From Campylobacteraceae bacterium (GTDB lineage: Bacteria > Campylobacterota > Campylobacteria > Campylobacterales > Sulfurovaceae), in contig JALVTE010000109.1 in the NCBI GenBank assembly GCA_027024155.1, forward strand, positions 1-64,000: a stretch of DNA of 64,000 nucleotides. The letters run 5' to 3'. This document shows, piece by piece, positions 17,910 to 28,960 of the stretch. Each line of letters starts with the position of its first letter. The first letter of the stretch is position 1. The notes under the pieces are model-generated. The model was not told where the DNA came from and ran no database searches. It was given only the letters and a program-made list of their open reading frames with translations. A program made the position numbers and the translations under genes.

Positions 17910-20486
17910 TTATTCAACAACAGCAACGATTTCGCCACCTTCAGCGTCGAATTTTACTTTGTCACCCTCTTTAACTTTGCCTTCTAGTATCATCTCAGCA
18001 AGTTTATCTTCTATTAACTCTTGTAGGGCTCTTTTTAGTGGTCTAGCACCATACACTGGGTCAAAGCCTGCATCTGCTATTAACTCTTTTGCTGCGTCAG
18101 TTAAAGTTATCTCTATATCATTTTCTACCAATTTAGCTTTTATCCCTTTCAACATAATATCTACAATGTTTTTAATCTCTTCTTTTCCTAGTGGGTTGAA
18201 GATAATTAAATCATCTAATCTGTTTATAAACTCTGGCTTAAAGTAATTTTTAAGCTCTGCTCTTACTGCTACTTCTCTATCTTCTGGGTCTTTTAACTCC
18301 ATAATTTTATCGCTTGCGATATTTGAAGTTAAGATAATAATTGTGTTTTTAAAATCTACTGTTACACCTTTATTATCTGTTAAACGACCATCATCTAGCA
18401 CTTGCAGTAAGATGTTAAATACATCTGGGTGTGCTTTTTCTACTTCGTCAAACAAGATTACACTATATGGCTTTCTTCTAACTGCTTCAGTTAATTGTCC
18501 GCCCTCTTCATAACCTACATAGCCTGGTGCTGCACCAACTAAACGGCTAACTGAGTGTTTCTCCATATACTCTGTCATATCGAAACGAATTAGTGACTTT
18601 TCGCTATCAAATAGGAACTTCGCTAATGCTTTAGCTGTTTGTGTTTTACCTACACCTGTTGGTCCTAAGAATAGGAAACTACCTATTGGTCTGTTTGTAT
18701 CTGAAAGCCCTGCTTTGTTTCTTTTAATAGCACGAGATACTGCACTTAAAGCTTCATCTTGTCCAACAACTTCTTGTTTTAAGTGCTCTTCGATATGTAA
18801 CACTTTTTCTCTTTCGCTTTGTAACATTTTATTTACTGGAATACCTGTCCAGCGACTTACAATACTTGCTATCATCTCTTCATCAACAGCATTTTTAAGT
18901 AGTGTGCCCTCTTTTTGCATACGCGCCCAAGTTGCGTTTAACTCTTCTAACTCTTTTTGCAATGCAGGCACTTCACCATACTCGATTTCTGCTGCTTTGT
19001 TGAAGTTACCTTCTCTTTTAGCAAGCTCTGCTTCACGTTTTTTCTCTTCGATATTTACTTTTACTTGTGCAATTTTGTTAAATATCTCTTTTTCATTGTT
19101 AAATTGTGCTTCTAGCTCTCTTTTTTTCTCTTCTAAGTTTGCTAACTCTTTTTCTATCTCTTTAATTTTCTCTTCATTTTTAGGAGTTAGCTCCATTTTA
19201 AGAGCTTCTGTTTCAACTAAAAGTTTTTGAATCTCTCTTTTTACTTTTGCCAATTCAAATGGTTCACTCTCTATTTGCATTTTAAGTTCTGCTGCCGCTT
19301 CGTCGATTAAGTCTATCGCTTTATCTGGTAGGAATCTATCAGTAATATAACGATTAGATAACTTAACAGCTGCTATCAATGCACTATCTAAAATTTGTAC
19401 ATTGTGGTGTGCTTCTAATCTCTCTTTAATTCCACGCATAATTTGTAAAGCTTCATCAATAGATGGTTCATCTACTCTTACTGCTTGGAATCTTCTTTGC
19501 AGTGCTGCATCTTTTTCGATATATTTTCTATACTCTTTTAGTGTTGTTGCACCTATTGTGTGCAATTCTCCACGTGCTAGCATTGGCTTTAGCATATTTG
19601 CCGCATCCATACTACCCTCGCTAGCACCAGCTCCTACGATTGTATGGATTTCATCGATAAATAGAATAATGTTGCCATCTTTTTTAACCTCTTCGATAAC
19701 AGCTTTTAGTCTATCTTCGAACTCTCCACGATACTTTGCACCTGCAATTAGTGCTGCCATATCAAGCTCGATTAAACGACGATTTTGTAAAGATAAAGGA
19801 ACCTCTTTATCTACAATTCTTTGTGCTAAGCCCTCTACGATTGCTGTTTTACCAACTCCTGGTTCACCTAGCAAAATTGGGTTGTTTTTAGTTTTACGAA
19901 TAAGAATTTGCATTGTTCTTTGAATCTCTTCGTCTCTTCCAACCACTGGGTCTAGCTCACCATCTATAGCTTTTTTTGTTAAATCAATACCATATTTCTC
20001 TAGTGCTTCTAACTTTTCGTCATCTGTTTGACTTTGAATACTCTTACCACCTCTTAGAGCTTCTAAATTTTTCTTAAACTCCATTAAATCTACATATTTA
20101 CCAAGAGTATCTTTAATGTAACTCTCGTTAATGTTTGCAACTAGCCAAGTATCTACAGATAGATAGCTATCGCCATTTGCTGCCATTTGCCCTTCGGCAT
20201 TTTGCAAACTTCTTACTACATTTGCAGATAATTTTATACTCTCTTTTGTTACATTTGAAGATGTTGGCAACTTTTTAGCAAGAGATGCTACATCTAATTC
20301 GATAGCTGCTTTATCTACACCCATTTTATTTAATACTTGATTTAATATAGAGCCACTATTTGTAAGTTGTGCCCATATTAAATGAATAGGTTCTACCTCT
20401 GGATTTTTATTGTGCAGTGCCAATGATAAACCTGATTCTATAGTTTGTGTCATTTGGTGTGTTAATTTTTCTAATATATTGCTCAT
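17910..20486 (-). CDS. clpB: ATP-dependent chaperone ClpB (start placed at MSNILEKL rather than the ORF-track start at 20558)
   Basis: Two AAA+ Walker motifs ([16 protein letters not shown]), coiled-coil middle domain; AAGGAG Shine-Dalgarno just upstream of ATG at 20486. Confidence 0.95.
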   Translation of the reverse strand: MSNILEKLTHQMTQTIESGLSLALHNKNPEVEPIHLIWAQLTNSGSILNQVLNKMGVDKAAIELDVASLAKKLPTSSNVTKESIKLSANVVRSLQNAEGQMAANGDSYLSVDTWLVANINESYIKDTLGKYVDLMEFKKNLEALRGGKSIQSQTDDEKLEALEKYGIDLTKKAIDGELDPVVGRDEEIQRTMQILIRKTKNNPILLGEPGVGKTAIVEGLAQRIVDKEVPLSLQNRRLIELDMAALIAGAKYRGEFEDRLKAVIEEVKKDGNIILFIDEIHTIVGAGASEGSMDAANMLKPMLARGELHTIGATTLKEYRKYIEKDAALQRRFQAVRVDEPSIDEALQIMRGIKERLEAHHNVQILDSALIAAVKLSNRYITDRFLPDKAIDLIDEAAAELKMQIESEPFELAKVKREIQKLLVETEALKMELTPKNEEKIKEIEKELANLEEKKRELEAQFNNEKEIFNKIAQVKVNIEEKKREAELAKREGNFNKAAEIEYGEVPALQKELEELNATWARMQKEGTLLKNAVDEEMIASIVSRWTGIPVNKMLQSEREKVLHIEEHLKQEVVGQDEALSAVSRAIKRNKAGLSDTNRPIGSFLFLGPTGVGKTQTAKALAKFLFDSEKSLIRFDMTEYMEKHSVSRLVGAAPGYVGYEEGGQLTEAVRRKPYSVILFDEVEKAHPDVFNILLQVLDDGRLTDNKGVTVDFKNTIIILTSNIASDKIMELKDPEDREVAVRAELKNYFKPEFINRLDDLIIFNPLGKEEIKNIVDIMLKGIKAKLVENDIEITLTDAAKELIADAGFDPVYGARPLKRALQELIEDKLAEMILEGKVKEGDKVKFDAEGGEIVAVVE

Positions 20487-20712
20487 TTCAAGCTCCTTCT
20501 TTTTGTTTTGTGTAACTTTACCATAAATAGCAAACTTTCGTTGCAATCTAAGTTGCAAAATTAAAAATAATTAAGTATAAAACAATTAATATCTGAACAT
20601 AACCCTAATTTAAGTGATATTTATATAGAATAGGCACTAAAATTTACAGGAATTATTACCTGATAAATTGGCTTAAGAAAAGCTAACTACTAAACTTTAA
20701 GGAAAATAAACA

Positions 20713-22056
20713 ATGTTTAAACATAATAAAAAAGTTATACTCTCATCATTTGTAGCAGCAACTACTGCTATGTTTATCTCTGGTACATCAATTTTGAGTG
20801 CTAAGAGTTCAAATAGCGACTCTAAATTAGAAGCTTATTTAAAATTTACAAGAGTTTTAAATTTAATTGAGAGTCAATATGTAGATGAAGTAAATACTAC
20901 AACATTAATTAATAAAGCACTTAAAGGACTTTTATCTAATTTAGATGCTCACTCAGCTTATATGGATGCAAAATCTTTTAAAGATTTAAGTATTCAAACA
21001 AAAGGTGAGTTTGGAGGTCTTGGTATCGTTGTTGGTATGAAAAAAGGTGCTCTTACTATTATCGCTCCAATAGATGGCACACCTGCTGCTAAAGCTGGCG
21101 TTAAAGCTGGAGATATTATATTAAAAATAGATAACAAATCTACACTAGGTATGAGCATAGATGATGCAGTTAAACTTATGCGTGGTAAACCAAAGACTAA
21201 AATAACTCTAACACTTGTAAGAAAAGGTGAGAGCAAACCTATAATTGTACATATTGTTAGAGATATAATTAAAATAGAGTCTGTTAAGAGTAAAAATATT
21301 TATTTAGATAAAACTAAAAAAGAGAAAGTAGTATATATTAAAATTGCATCATTTGATGCTAAAGTTGTAAATGGCGTTAAAAAAGTATTAGAAGATAATA
21401 GAGATGCTAAAGGTATTATTTTCGATTTACGTAATAACCCTGGTGGACTATTAAGTCAAGCAACTGGACTTTTAGATATGTTTATAGATAAGGGTGTATT
21501 AGTTAGTCAAAAAGGTAGAGTAAAGCAAGAGAATATTGTTTATAAAGCTCATGCAGAGACTCCTTATAAAGATATACCTGTAACAATTTTAGTAAATGGT
21601 GGAAGTGCTAGTGCTAGTGAAATTGTAAGTGGTGGATTCCAAGACCACCATAGAGCTGCAATTATTGGTGAAAAGACATTTGGTAAAGGTAGTGTACAAA
21701 TTGTTGCACCTCTTGGCGGTGGAGAGGGAATTAAGCTAACAGTTGCTAGATACTATTTACCAAGTGGAAGAACTATACAAAATAAAGGTGTAACACCAGA
21801 TGTTATTGTCTATCCAGGTAAAGTACCTCAAAAAGATGATAACGCTTTTATGATTAAAGAGAATGAGTTAAAACAACACTTAAAAACTGAATTAGAGAAG
21901 ATAAATGCTAAAGATAATAACGCTACAGCAAGCGAAAACAATAGCACAAAAGTAGAAAAGAAAAAGATTATTACAACTAAAGATTTGTTTAAAGATGCAC
22001 AGCTAAAAGAAGCATACGATATTTTAAAAGTTTTAATTTTACAAAAAGGTAAATAG
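20713..22056 (+). CDS. ctpA: S41 family C-terminal processing peptidase
   Basis: PDZ domain, RNNPGGLL, GGSASASEIVSGG, GEKTFGKGSVQ. Confidence 0.93.
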   Translation: MFKHNKKVILSSFVAATTAMFISGTSILSAKSSNSDSKLEAYLKFTRVLNLIESQYVDEVNTTTLINKALKGLLSNLDAHSAYMDAKSFKDLSIQTKGEFGGLGIVVGMKKGALTIIAPIDGTPAAKAGVKAGDIILKIDNKSTLGMSIDDAVKLMRGKPKTKITLTLVRKGESKPIIVHIVRDIIKIESVKSKNIYLDKTKKEKVVYIKIASFDAKVVNGVKKVLEDNRDAKGIIFDLRNNPGGLLSQATGLLDMFIDKGVLVSQKGRVKQENIVYKAHAETPYKDIPVTILVNGGSASASEIVSGGFQDHHRAAIIGEKTFGKGSVQIVAPLGGGEGIKLTVARYYLPSGRTIQNKGVTPDVIVYPGKVPQKDDNAFMIKENELKQHLKTELEKINAKDNNATASENNSTKVEKKKIITTKDLFKDAQLKEAYDILKVLILQKGK

Positions 22057-22770
22057 GTGGAAAAAAAAGAGCTACTTTACGAAGGCAAAGCAAAAAAGAT
22101 TTGGACGACTGAAGATAAAGATTTACTAATTTCTGAGTTTAAAGATTCTTTAACAGCATTTAATGGCGAAAAGAAATCTAGCGAAGAGGGAAAAGGTGCA
22201 CTTAACAATAAAATCTCGGCTGCACTTTTTGAGTATTTAGAGAGCAAGGGTGTGCCAACTCACTATGTTAAGATGCTTGATGATAACAATATGTTACACA
22301 AAAGAGCAGATGTAATATTAATAGAAGTAATCGTAAGAAACATAGCAACAGGTAGCTTAAGTAGAAACTTAGGTATAGAAGATGGTAAAGTACTACCATT
22401 TACACTTGTAGAGTTCGATTACAAAAACGATGAACTAGGCGACCCAAAACTAAACGACCAACACGCTCTTATTTTAGAGCTTGTTAAGAGTCAAGAAGAT
22501 TTAGACTACATTAGATATATGGCTAGAAAAATCAACAAATTTTTAAGCGAATTTTATAGTGAGCTTAACTTAAAAGTTGTAGATTTTAAGCTGGAGTTTG
22601 GAGTAGACAGCAATGGTAATATAATCTTAATTGATGAGTTAAGTCCAGATAACTTTAGACTTTGGGATGCAGATACAAACGAAAAGATGGATAAAGATAG
22701 ATTTCGTCAAGGTTTAGGTGGCTTAAAAGAGGCTTACGAAGAGGTATTAAGAAGAATTCAAAACAGATAA
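22057..22770 (+). CDS. purC: Phosphoribosylaminoimidazole-succinocarboxamide synthase (GTG start)
   Basis: [36 protein letters not shown]. Confidence 0.96.
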   Translation: MEKKELLYEGKAKKIWTTEDKDLLISEFKDSLTAFNGEKKSSEEGKGALNNKISAALFEYLESKGVPTHYVKMLDDNNMLHKRADVILIEVIVRNIATGSLSRNLGIEDGKVLPFTLVEFDYKNDELGDPKLNDQHALILELVKSQEDLDYIRYMARKINKFLSEFYSELNLKVVDFKLEFGVDSNGNIILIDELSPDNFRLWDADTNEKMDKDRFRQGLGGLKEAYEEVLRRIQNR

Positions 22771-22780
22771 AGGCAGATTA

Positions 22781-23023
22781 ATGAAAGCAGTAGTAAATGT
22801 ATTTTTAAAAGAGGGTGTACTCGACCCACAAGGTAAAGCAGCAGCTCATGCATTAGGTAGTTTAGGCTTTAAAGGTGTTAATGAAGTTAGAATTGGTAAG
22901 CAAATTGTTATCGATTTAGACGCTACAAGCAAAGAAGAAGCACTAAAAGAGGTAGAGCAAATGAGCGAAACTCTTTTAGCTAACACTGTTATTGAAGATT
23001 ATACTATAGAGATAAAAGAATGA
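22781..23023 (+). CDS. purS: Phosphoribosylformylglycinamidine synthase subunit PurS
   Basis: VFLKEGVLDPQGKAAAHALGSLGF. Confidence 0.96.
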   Translation: MKAVVNVFLKEGVLDPQGKAAAHALGSLGFKGVNEVRIGKQIVIDLDATSKEEALKEVEQMSETLLANTVIEDYTIEIKE

Positions 23024-23102
23024 AAGTTTCATTCTTCCATAAAATAATAAATCAAAATAATGAAAGTTTCTCTTGCCAAAGGCAAAGCTTTAGTGAGAGG
23101 AA

Positions 23103-23129
23103 TTTTCAAGGAGCTTTGCTTCTTGAAAA
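23103..23129 (+). promoter_or_regulatory. Hairpin immediately upstream of the purQ ribosome binding site
   Basis: TTTTCAAG-GAGCTTTGCTT-CTTGAAAA followed by GGAG and the ATG at 23141. Confidence 0.5.
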
Positions 23130-23140
23130 GGAGACAATAG

Positions 23141-23815
23141 ATGAATAAAAAAGCAGTAGTTTTAAGATTTCCGGGCACAAACTGCGAATTTGACAGCGAA
23201 TATGCTCTAAAAAAGCTGGGTTGGAATGTAGAGATAGTATGGCATAAAGAAGAAGTTTTACCAAAATGTGATTTAGTCGTAGTACCAGGTGGCTTTAGTT
23301 ATGGCGACTATTTACGCTCTGGCTCTATTGCTAGATTTGCTCCAATTATGAAAGCAGTAGAAAGTTACGCAAACGAAGGTGGCTATGTATTAGGTATCTG
23401 TAACGGTTTCCAAATTCTTACAGAGGCAGGCTTACTACCAGGTGCATTAAAGAGAAATAACAACCTACACTTTATATCTAAAATGCAGCATATTAAAGTT
23501 GTAAACAACGATAATAAATTTTTACAAAACTGTAAAATAGATGAAATTTTAAATATACCTGTAGCACATGCTGATGGTAACTATTATATAGATGATGCTG
23601 GCTTAGAAGAGTTAAAGAAAAACAATCAAATTTTAGCAAGATACTGCAACGAAAATGGAGAGCCAATGGTTCTAAATGGTTCAGTAGAGCAGATTGCTGG
23701 AGTATGTAATAAAACTAAAAATGTATTTGGTCTTATGCCACATCCAGAGCGAGCTATCGAAGAGATTTTAAGCTCTATAGATGGTGTTAAAATGTTAGAA
23801 GGACTTAGTGCTTGA
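23141..23815 (+). CDS. purQ: Phosphoribosylformylglycinamidine synthase subunit PurQ
   Basis: RFPGTNCEFD, VPGGFSYGDYLR, GICNGFQILTEAGLLPGAL, MPHPERA. Confidence 0.96.
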   Translation: MNKKAVVLRFPGTNCEFDSEYALKKLGWNVEIVWHKEEVLPKCDLVVVPGGFSYGDYLRSGSIARFAPIMKAVESYANEGGYVLGICNGFQILTEAGLLPGALKRNNNLHFISKMQHIKVVNNDNKFLQNCKIDEILNIPVAHADGNYYIDDAGLEELKKNNQILARYCNENGEPMVLNGSVEQIAGVCNKTKNVFGLMPHPERAIEEILSSIDGVKMLEGLSA

Positions 23816-24861
23816 TTAAGCATAATTTTTTAACTAAGTTATTTTTACTTATAGTTTTTGCACTACCACTGTTAGCAGGTGGTGCACCATATAGTTATAG
23901 TTATATACCAAAAGTCGTATACAAAAACCAACTATTTCCAGTAACGATTTTAGTTAAACACTATAATCCAAAAGACCCTCCACGATTTGAGTATGACACT
24001 ATAAGTTTACTACAACCTGTAGATTTAAAACCTGTAAAAGTTATCAATAAAGATGAAGCTTTTTATACATACTATTTTAAAGCAAATTCAGATAAAAATA
24101 GTATTGAGATACCTACATTATCTATTTGGAATTTAAATTACTCTTATACTTTAAATCCAAAAGTTGTAGAGTTAAAAGAGTTAGAAAAAAAAGATAAAAA
24201 TTATAGTGGTGTACTTGCATCTAACTTAAGAGTAGACTCCACAAAAGTAGATACTTATGACGATAGCCATAACTTAGTTACTCTTAATTTAGAAGCAAAT
24301 GAAGCAAATTTAGAAGATATGCATATACCAAATGTTATAGATGATGGTATAGAAAATTTAAAAAGAGATGGTGCACTAACTACCGCAACATACTATTTCA
24401 TAATTCCTAGTAAGCAAAAAAATATAGTTTTTTCATATTTTAACACAATAAAAAGAGATTTTAAAACAAAAAAAGTCTCGTTAGAAAATCAAAAAAGCTC
24501 GTTAGATAGTAATAATTTAAAACCAAAAGAGTTAGACTTTGATAAGTTAAAAAAATATATTTTAATAGGCTTGATAATAATATTTACAATAGCTTATCTT
24601 TTAACAAAAGATTGGATATATTTAATATTTTTTATAATAACTATGGGAATTTTAATATACCTATTTATGCCAAAAAAGAGTATATGCGTAAATGAGGGAG
24701 CAGCACTTTATATATTGCCAACCCAAAATAGCAATATTAGTTTAAGAATAGATAAAAAAATAACAACTAAAGTTTTAAAAACTTATAAAAACTTTAATAA
24801 AATAGAGTATAAAAACTCTCTTTCAGGATGGATAAAAAATGAAGATATTTGCAAAAATTAG
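23812..24861 (+). CDS. Hypothetical exported/membrane protein (BatD-like N-terminal region, two TM segments, SH3-like C-terminus)
   Basis: Signal peptide, TM segments near aa 245-285; no confident family. Confidence 0.6.
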   Translation: MIKHNFLTKLFLLIVFALPLLAGGAPYSYSYIPKVVYKNQLFPVTILVKHYNPKDPPRFEYDTISLLQPVDLKPVKVINKDEAFYTYYFKANSDKNSIEIPTLSIWNLNYSYTLNPKVVELKELEKKDKNYSGVLASNLRVDSTKVDTYDDSHNLVTLNLEANEANLEDMHIPNVIDDGIENLKRDGALTTATYYFIIPSKQKNIVFSYFNTIKRDFKTKKVSLENQKSSLDSNNLKPKELDFDKLKKYILIGLIIIFTIAYLLTKDWIYLIFFIITMGILIYLFMPKKSICVNEGAALYILPTQNSNISLRIDKKITTKVLKTYKNFNKIEYKNSLSGWIKNEDICKN

Positions 24862-25546
24862 ATTCTATTGGGGTGCGTTTGTCATCTCTTTTATTGTTGC
24901 GGCAATTATGATTCCTTTAATTACAATTTTTCCAAAATATAAGGGCAAGATAATGCACAACTTAAATAGAGTAATTCTATTTTTTATGAATGTTAAAGTA
25001 AAAGCATATGGACAAAGAGATGAAAAAGCTAATATGTTTATAATAAATCATCAAGGAATTATGGATATTATTGCATTAGAAGCTATTGAATATACACATT
25101 TTAGTTGGGTAGCTAAAAAAGAGTTATTTGATACTCCTTGGTTTGGATATCTATTAAAAAATGGAGATATGATTTCTGTAGATAGAGAAAACAAAGCAGG
25201 ATTAATTAAACTATTAAAAGATGTAAAAGAGTCTGTTGAAGTAAAAAATAGAGCCGTTGCTATATTTCCAGAAGGTACAAGAAGTGCAACTCAAGAACTT
25301 TTGCCATTTAAAGCTGGAACAAAATTAGTTGCAAACAAATTAAATTTAAGAGTACAACCTATTGTAATTACAGGTAGTAAATATGCTCTAAATGAACATA
25401 ATAAAACAGCTCATAGTGGAACAATAAATGTACACTATTTAGAAGCGTTTGATATTAAAGATGCACCAAAAGATTGGTATGAGAGGGTACAAGAGAGAAT
25501 GAAAGAAAAAATAGAAGAAGAGTATGAAAAAGGGATAGAGAGATAA
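24839..25546 (+). CDS. plsC: 1-acylglycerol-3-phosphate O-acyltransferase family
   Basis: NHQGIMD (NHxxxxD) and FPEGTRS motifs. Confidence 0.92.
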   Translation: MKIFAKIRFYWGAFVISFIVAAIMIPLITIFPKYKGKIMHNLNRVILFFMNVKVKAYGQRDEKANMFIINHQGIMDIIALEAIEYTHFSWVAKKELFDTPWFGYLLKNGDMISVDRENKAGLIKLLKDVKESVEVKNRAVAIFPEGTRSATQELLPFKAGTKLVANKLNLRVQPIVITGSKYALNEHNKTAHSGTINVHYLEAFDIKDAPKDWYERVQERMKEKIEEEYEKGIER

Positions 25547-26127
25547 TGATTATAAGAAAACTCTTTAAATTCGAAAATGCACACATCGTAAGAAACTGCA
25601 CAACTATTAGATGTAGCGAAAATATACATGGACACTCATACAAAGTAGAAGTTTTGCTAGAGTCAAACTATTTAGACAATGGGCATATGGTTTATGACTT
25701 TGGGCTTACAAAAGTTTATATAAAAGAGTTAATAGACTCGTTTGACCATGCAATTACACTTTGGAGTGGTGATGACCAAGAGTACATAGAAGATATAAAA
25801 AAACATAGTAGCAGATGGGTAGAGTTACCAGTTAGTCCATCAGCAGAGCAATTTAGTAGAGTTTTCTTTTTGATAGTAGAGAGAGTTTTAAAACTTACAA
25901 AAATGCAAAACCATGAGAGAGATGTGAAAGTAAACAGCATAATTGTACATGAAACAGATACAGGTTATGCACAATGTTTCAAAGATGATGCTCATAATAA
26001 AAATATGGGTATTATAAATTTAGAAGATATAAAATTTTCTACACAAGTACAAAATGAGTGGAGTAATTCAAATATATGGGATAATATAATAAAAAATATA
26101 GAATTAATTACACCTAATAGAATATAA
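25546..26127 (+). CDS. queD: 6-carboxytetrahydropterin synthase family
   Basis: FENAHIVR, HGHSY, DFDH-like FDHAITL, HETDTGYAQC. Confidence 0.85.
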   Translation: MIIRKLFKFENAHIVRNCTTIRCSENIHGHSYKVEVLLESNYLDNGHMVYDFGLTKVYIKELIDSFDHAITLWSGDDQEYIEDIKKHSSRWVELPVSPSAEQFSRVFFLIVERVLKLTKMQNHERDVKVNSIIVHETDTGYAQCFKDDAHNKNMGIINLEDIKFSTQVQNEWSNSNIWDNIIKNIELITPNRI

Positions 26128-26185
26128 TTATGATTATTTCAAACTTTGTGATATAATACTTTTATAAATTACACAAGGAGATTTT

Positions 26186-26764
26186 ATGAACAGAATTATT
26201 GTTTTATCTGTAGCTACAGTTGCAATATTAACATTTAGCGGATGTGATAAAGGTGATAAAGCGGCAGAAACAACGAAACAAGCCACTACAGAGGTTGCAG
26301 CTGCAACTAAAGATGCAGCTACTAAAACTGTAGCTGCTGCAAAAGAGACTGCTACTAAAGCTACTGAAGCAGTTAAAGAGAGTGCAAAAAAAGCGGTAGA
26401 TGCAACTAAAGAAGCTGCAAATGATGTTGCTCAAAAAGCTAAAGAGACTGCTACTAAAGCTACTGAAGCGGTTAAAGAGACTGCTGATAAAGCAAAAGCT
26501 GCAGTTGCAGGTACTAATGATAAGGGTGCTCAATTATTTAACAAATGTAAAAGTTGTCACGGTCCTGACGGTAAAACTAAAGCTCTTGGTAAGTCAGCAG
26601 TTATTGCTGGTCAAAGTGCTGACGATTTAGTTAAAAAACTTACTGAGTATAAAGCTGGTACAAGAAATGTAGCAGGTATGGGTACATTAATGAAAGGTCA
26701 AGTAGGTAATATGAGTGATGAAGATATTAAAGCTTTAGCTAATTATATCTCTAACTTAAAATAA
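26186..26764 (+). CDS. Cytochrome c class I lipoprotein with Ala/Lys/Thr-rich helical spacer
   Basis: Lipobox LTFSGC; heme motif CKSCH; MGTLMKGQ distal Met; repeats of KETATKATEAVKE. Confidence 0.9.
   Translation: MNRIIVLSVATVAILTFSGCDKGDKAAETTKQATTEVAAATKDAATKTVAAAKETATKATEAVKESAKKAVDATKEAANDVAQKAKETATKATEAVKETADKAKAAVAGTNDKGAQLFNKCKSCHGPDGKTKALGKSAVIAGQSADDLVKKLTEYKAGTRNVAGMGTLMKGQVGNMSDEDIKALANYISNLK
26342..26480 (+). repeat. Two near-identical 40-bp in-frame direct repeats, period 99 bp (33 aa)
   Basis: aaagagactgctactaaagctactgaagcrgttaaagaga at 26342-26381 and 26441-26480. Confidence 0.9.
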
Positions 26765-26772
26765 TTTAACTT

Positions 26773-26795
26773 TTAGCAGAGCTATCCTCTGCTAA
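26773..26795. terminator. Hairpin between convergent genes
   Basis: TTAGCAGAG-CTATC-CTCTGCTAA; includes the stop of the minus-strand gene. Confidence 0.6.
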
Positions 26796-27688
26796 ATGCT
26801 ACATAACGATAAAGCAACCCCTTCTCTAAGTCCATCATCTATAATAATAGATTTATCCATATTAAGTGTTAAATATATTCGTTTAAATATAAGTATGCCA
26901 GCTACAATTAAATCATCTCGACCTACACCTACAGTTTTTTCTCTATCTTCTTTACTCATAGATAATAGCTTTTTTAAATAAAAATCTAACTCATCAATAG
27001 ATAATTCAATGCCATTAATAGCTTTTGCATTATATGTTTCATAAGTAAAACCTAATTTCATAGCAGCTATTGTAGTAGGTGTACCAGCAGTTGCAACAAA
27101 GGTCAAATTGTATTTTATATACTCTTTAACATAATCTCTAACTTCATCCATCTTAATATCTAAAATTCTATCTATATCTTCTAAAGAGTTAGCCATATTA
27201 GCTACAGTTACAATTCCTAAACTAAAACTTTTTGTATAAACTTTTCCATCTACATAGAATGTTAGCTCGGTAGAACCTCCGCCAATATCTACTAATACAA
27301 AATTTTTAATATCTTTTTTTAACAAATGTAATCTATTTAGAACTGCTTTTAAAGTATAGAGTGCTTCTTGTTGTGGAGTGATAATTTCAAATTCTACTCC
27401 TGTTTCATCTTTTATCTTTTTTAAAACTTCTAAAGAGTTTTTAGCTACTCTCATAGCTTCGGTTGTTACAGCTTTTAATTTAGAATTATTAAAATTTATA
27501 AACTCTTTTGCCTCTTTTAAGCCCATAATGATTCTATCTTGTGCACTTTCATCTATCAATCCATTTTTAGTAATAGAGTCTGCTGTTCTAACTATTTTCT
27601 CATATTCCGATAAAATCTCTTTGTTATTGCAACTATATTTAACTACTCTAAGAGTATTAGAGCCTAAATCTATAGCAATAACTTCCAT
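26792..27688 (-). CDS. Ppx/GppA family phosphatase
   Basis: IDLGSNTLRVV, TTEAMRVAKNS, VDIGGGSTEL. Confidence 0.9.
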   Translation of the reverse strand: MEVIAIDLGSNTLRVVKYSCNNKEILSEYEKIVRTADSITKNGLIDESAQDRIIMGLKEAKEFINFNNSKLKAVTTEAMRVAKNSLEVLKKIKDETGVEFEIITPQQEALYTLKAVLNRLHLLKKDIKNFVLVDIGGGSTELTFYVDGKVYTKSFSLGIVTVANMANSLEDIDRILDIKMDEVRDYVKEYIKYNLTFVATAGTPTTIAAMKLGFTYETYNAKAINGIELSIDELDFYLKKLLSMSKEDREKTVGVGRDDLIVAGILIFKRIYLTLNMDKSIIIDDGLREGVALSLCSI

Positions 27689-28899
27689 TAATGAAGCTCA
27701 CTAAATTTATAATTATTTTTTCTTAATATTTCTCGTATCTCTTCTTGGTGTTCAACACCTTTTGTCTCTAAAGATACACTTACATGGGCATCTCCAAACT
27801 CTAAATCTGTAGATGTTCTATCATACCCAATTTGTACAATATTAGCCTGTGCTTCTCGCATAAGATGGGAAAAGTCCTCTAATGCACCTGGTTTATCGAT
27901 AAGAGTTACTATAAGCTTCATTTTTCTACTTGATTTTACTAAACCTTTCTCTATAATTAGAGATAACATAGTTACATCAATATTACCACCACTAAGTACT
28001 ACACATACTTTACTATTAGGCTCTAAATCTATCTTTTTATGCATTAAAGATGCTACACCAGTTGCACCTGCACCCTCTACTAATAATTTTTGACGTTCCA
28101 ATAAAAACAAAATTGCACTTGCTATTTCATCATCACACACAAGATGCATTTGATCAACATATTTAATTATATAATCTAATGTAAATTCAGATGTATTTTT
28201 TACTGCTATTCCATCTGCTATAGTTTTAACCTCTTCAGTATTTATTACAGATTTAGCATTATAAGATTTAACCATAGCAGGTGCTCCCTCAGCTGCAACT
28301 CCAATTATTTTAATGTTAGGATTTAACTCTTTAGCCAATTTTGCAACACCACTAATTAATCCACCTCCACCAACTGGTACAATAATAGCATCAAAATCAT
28401 CAATTTCTTTAAATATTTCAAGTGCAATAGTACCTTGTCCAGCTATAATCTCTTCATCTGCAAATGGATGTACAAATGAAAGATTGTTTTTATTTGCATA
28501 CTCAATAGCAAAAGAGTATGCTTCATCATAATTTTTCCCTTTAAGTACAACATTCGCACCATAAGATTTAACACCTAAAACTTTATTTAAAGGTGTAGAT
28601 TCAGGCATAAAGATAGTAGCTTCTATATTAAAATGTTTAGCACTAAGTGCCACACCTTGAGCGTGGTTACCAGCACTTGCAGCAACAACTCCTTTTAACT
28701 CACCCTTTTCATGTAGAGTTGCAATTTTGTTAAATGCACCTCTTAATTTAAAAGAGCCTGTTACTTGTAAGTTCTCTTTTTTTAAATATACTCTATAGTC
28801 TGTAGCTTCACTTAGAACAGGAGCAAAAGCTAAAGGTGTATGATAAGCTACTTTTTTTAACCTTTTAGCAGCATTTTCAAAATTTTCTATGGATAACAT
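27688..28899 (-). CDS. ilvA: Threonine ammonia-lyase
   Basis: KKENLQVTGSFKLRGAFNKI PLP Lys motif, VPVGGGGLISG, C-terminal ACT-like domain. Confidence 0.9.
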   Translation of the reverse strand: MLSIENFENAAKRLKKVAYHTPLAFAPVLSEATDYRVYLKKENLQVTGSFKLRGAFNKIATLHEKGELKGVVAASAGNHAQGVALSAKHFNIEATIFMPESTPLNKVLGVKSYGANVVLKGKNYDEAYSFAIEYANKNNLSFVHPFADEEIIAGQGTIALEIFKEIDDFDAIIVPVGGGGLISGVAKLAKELNPNIKIIGVAAEGAPAMVKSYNAKSVINTEEVKTIADGIAVKNTSEFTLDYIIKYVDQMHLVCDDEIASAILFLLERQKLLVEGAGATGVASLMHKKIDLEPNSKVCVVLSGGNIDVTMLSLIIEKGLVKSSRKMKLIVTLIDKPGALEDFSHLMREAQANIVQIGYDRTSTDLEFGDAHVSVSLETKGVEHQEEIREILRKNNYKFSELH

Positions 28900-28960
28900 T
28901 ATATTCCTTATCTCTTTATGTTAAAATTGAATACTATTATACCAACAAAAAGGAAAAAGT

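Noticed and set aside
18715-19230. Plus-strand 171-aa ORF inside clpB
   Set aside because: Ser/Phe/Leu-rich antisense artefact of the Lys/Glu-rich ClpB coiled coil.
19402-19923. Plus-strand 173-aa ORF inside clpB
   Set aside because: Antisense to the conserved ClpB nucleotide-binding domain 1.
26228-26533. Cys/Ser/Phe-rich antisense ORF opposite the cytochrome c gene
   Set aside because: Low-complexity mirror of the Ala/Lys/Thr repeat spacer on the coding strand; no independent start signals.
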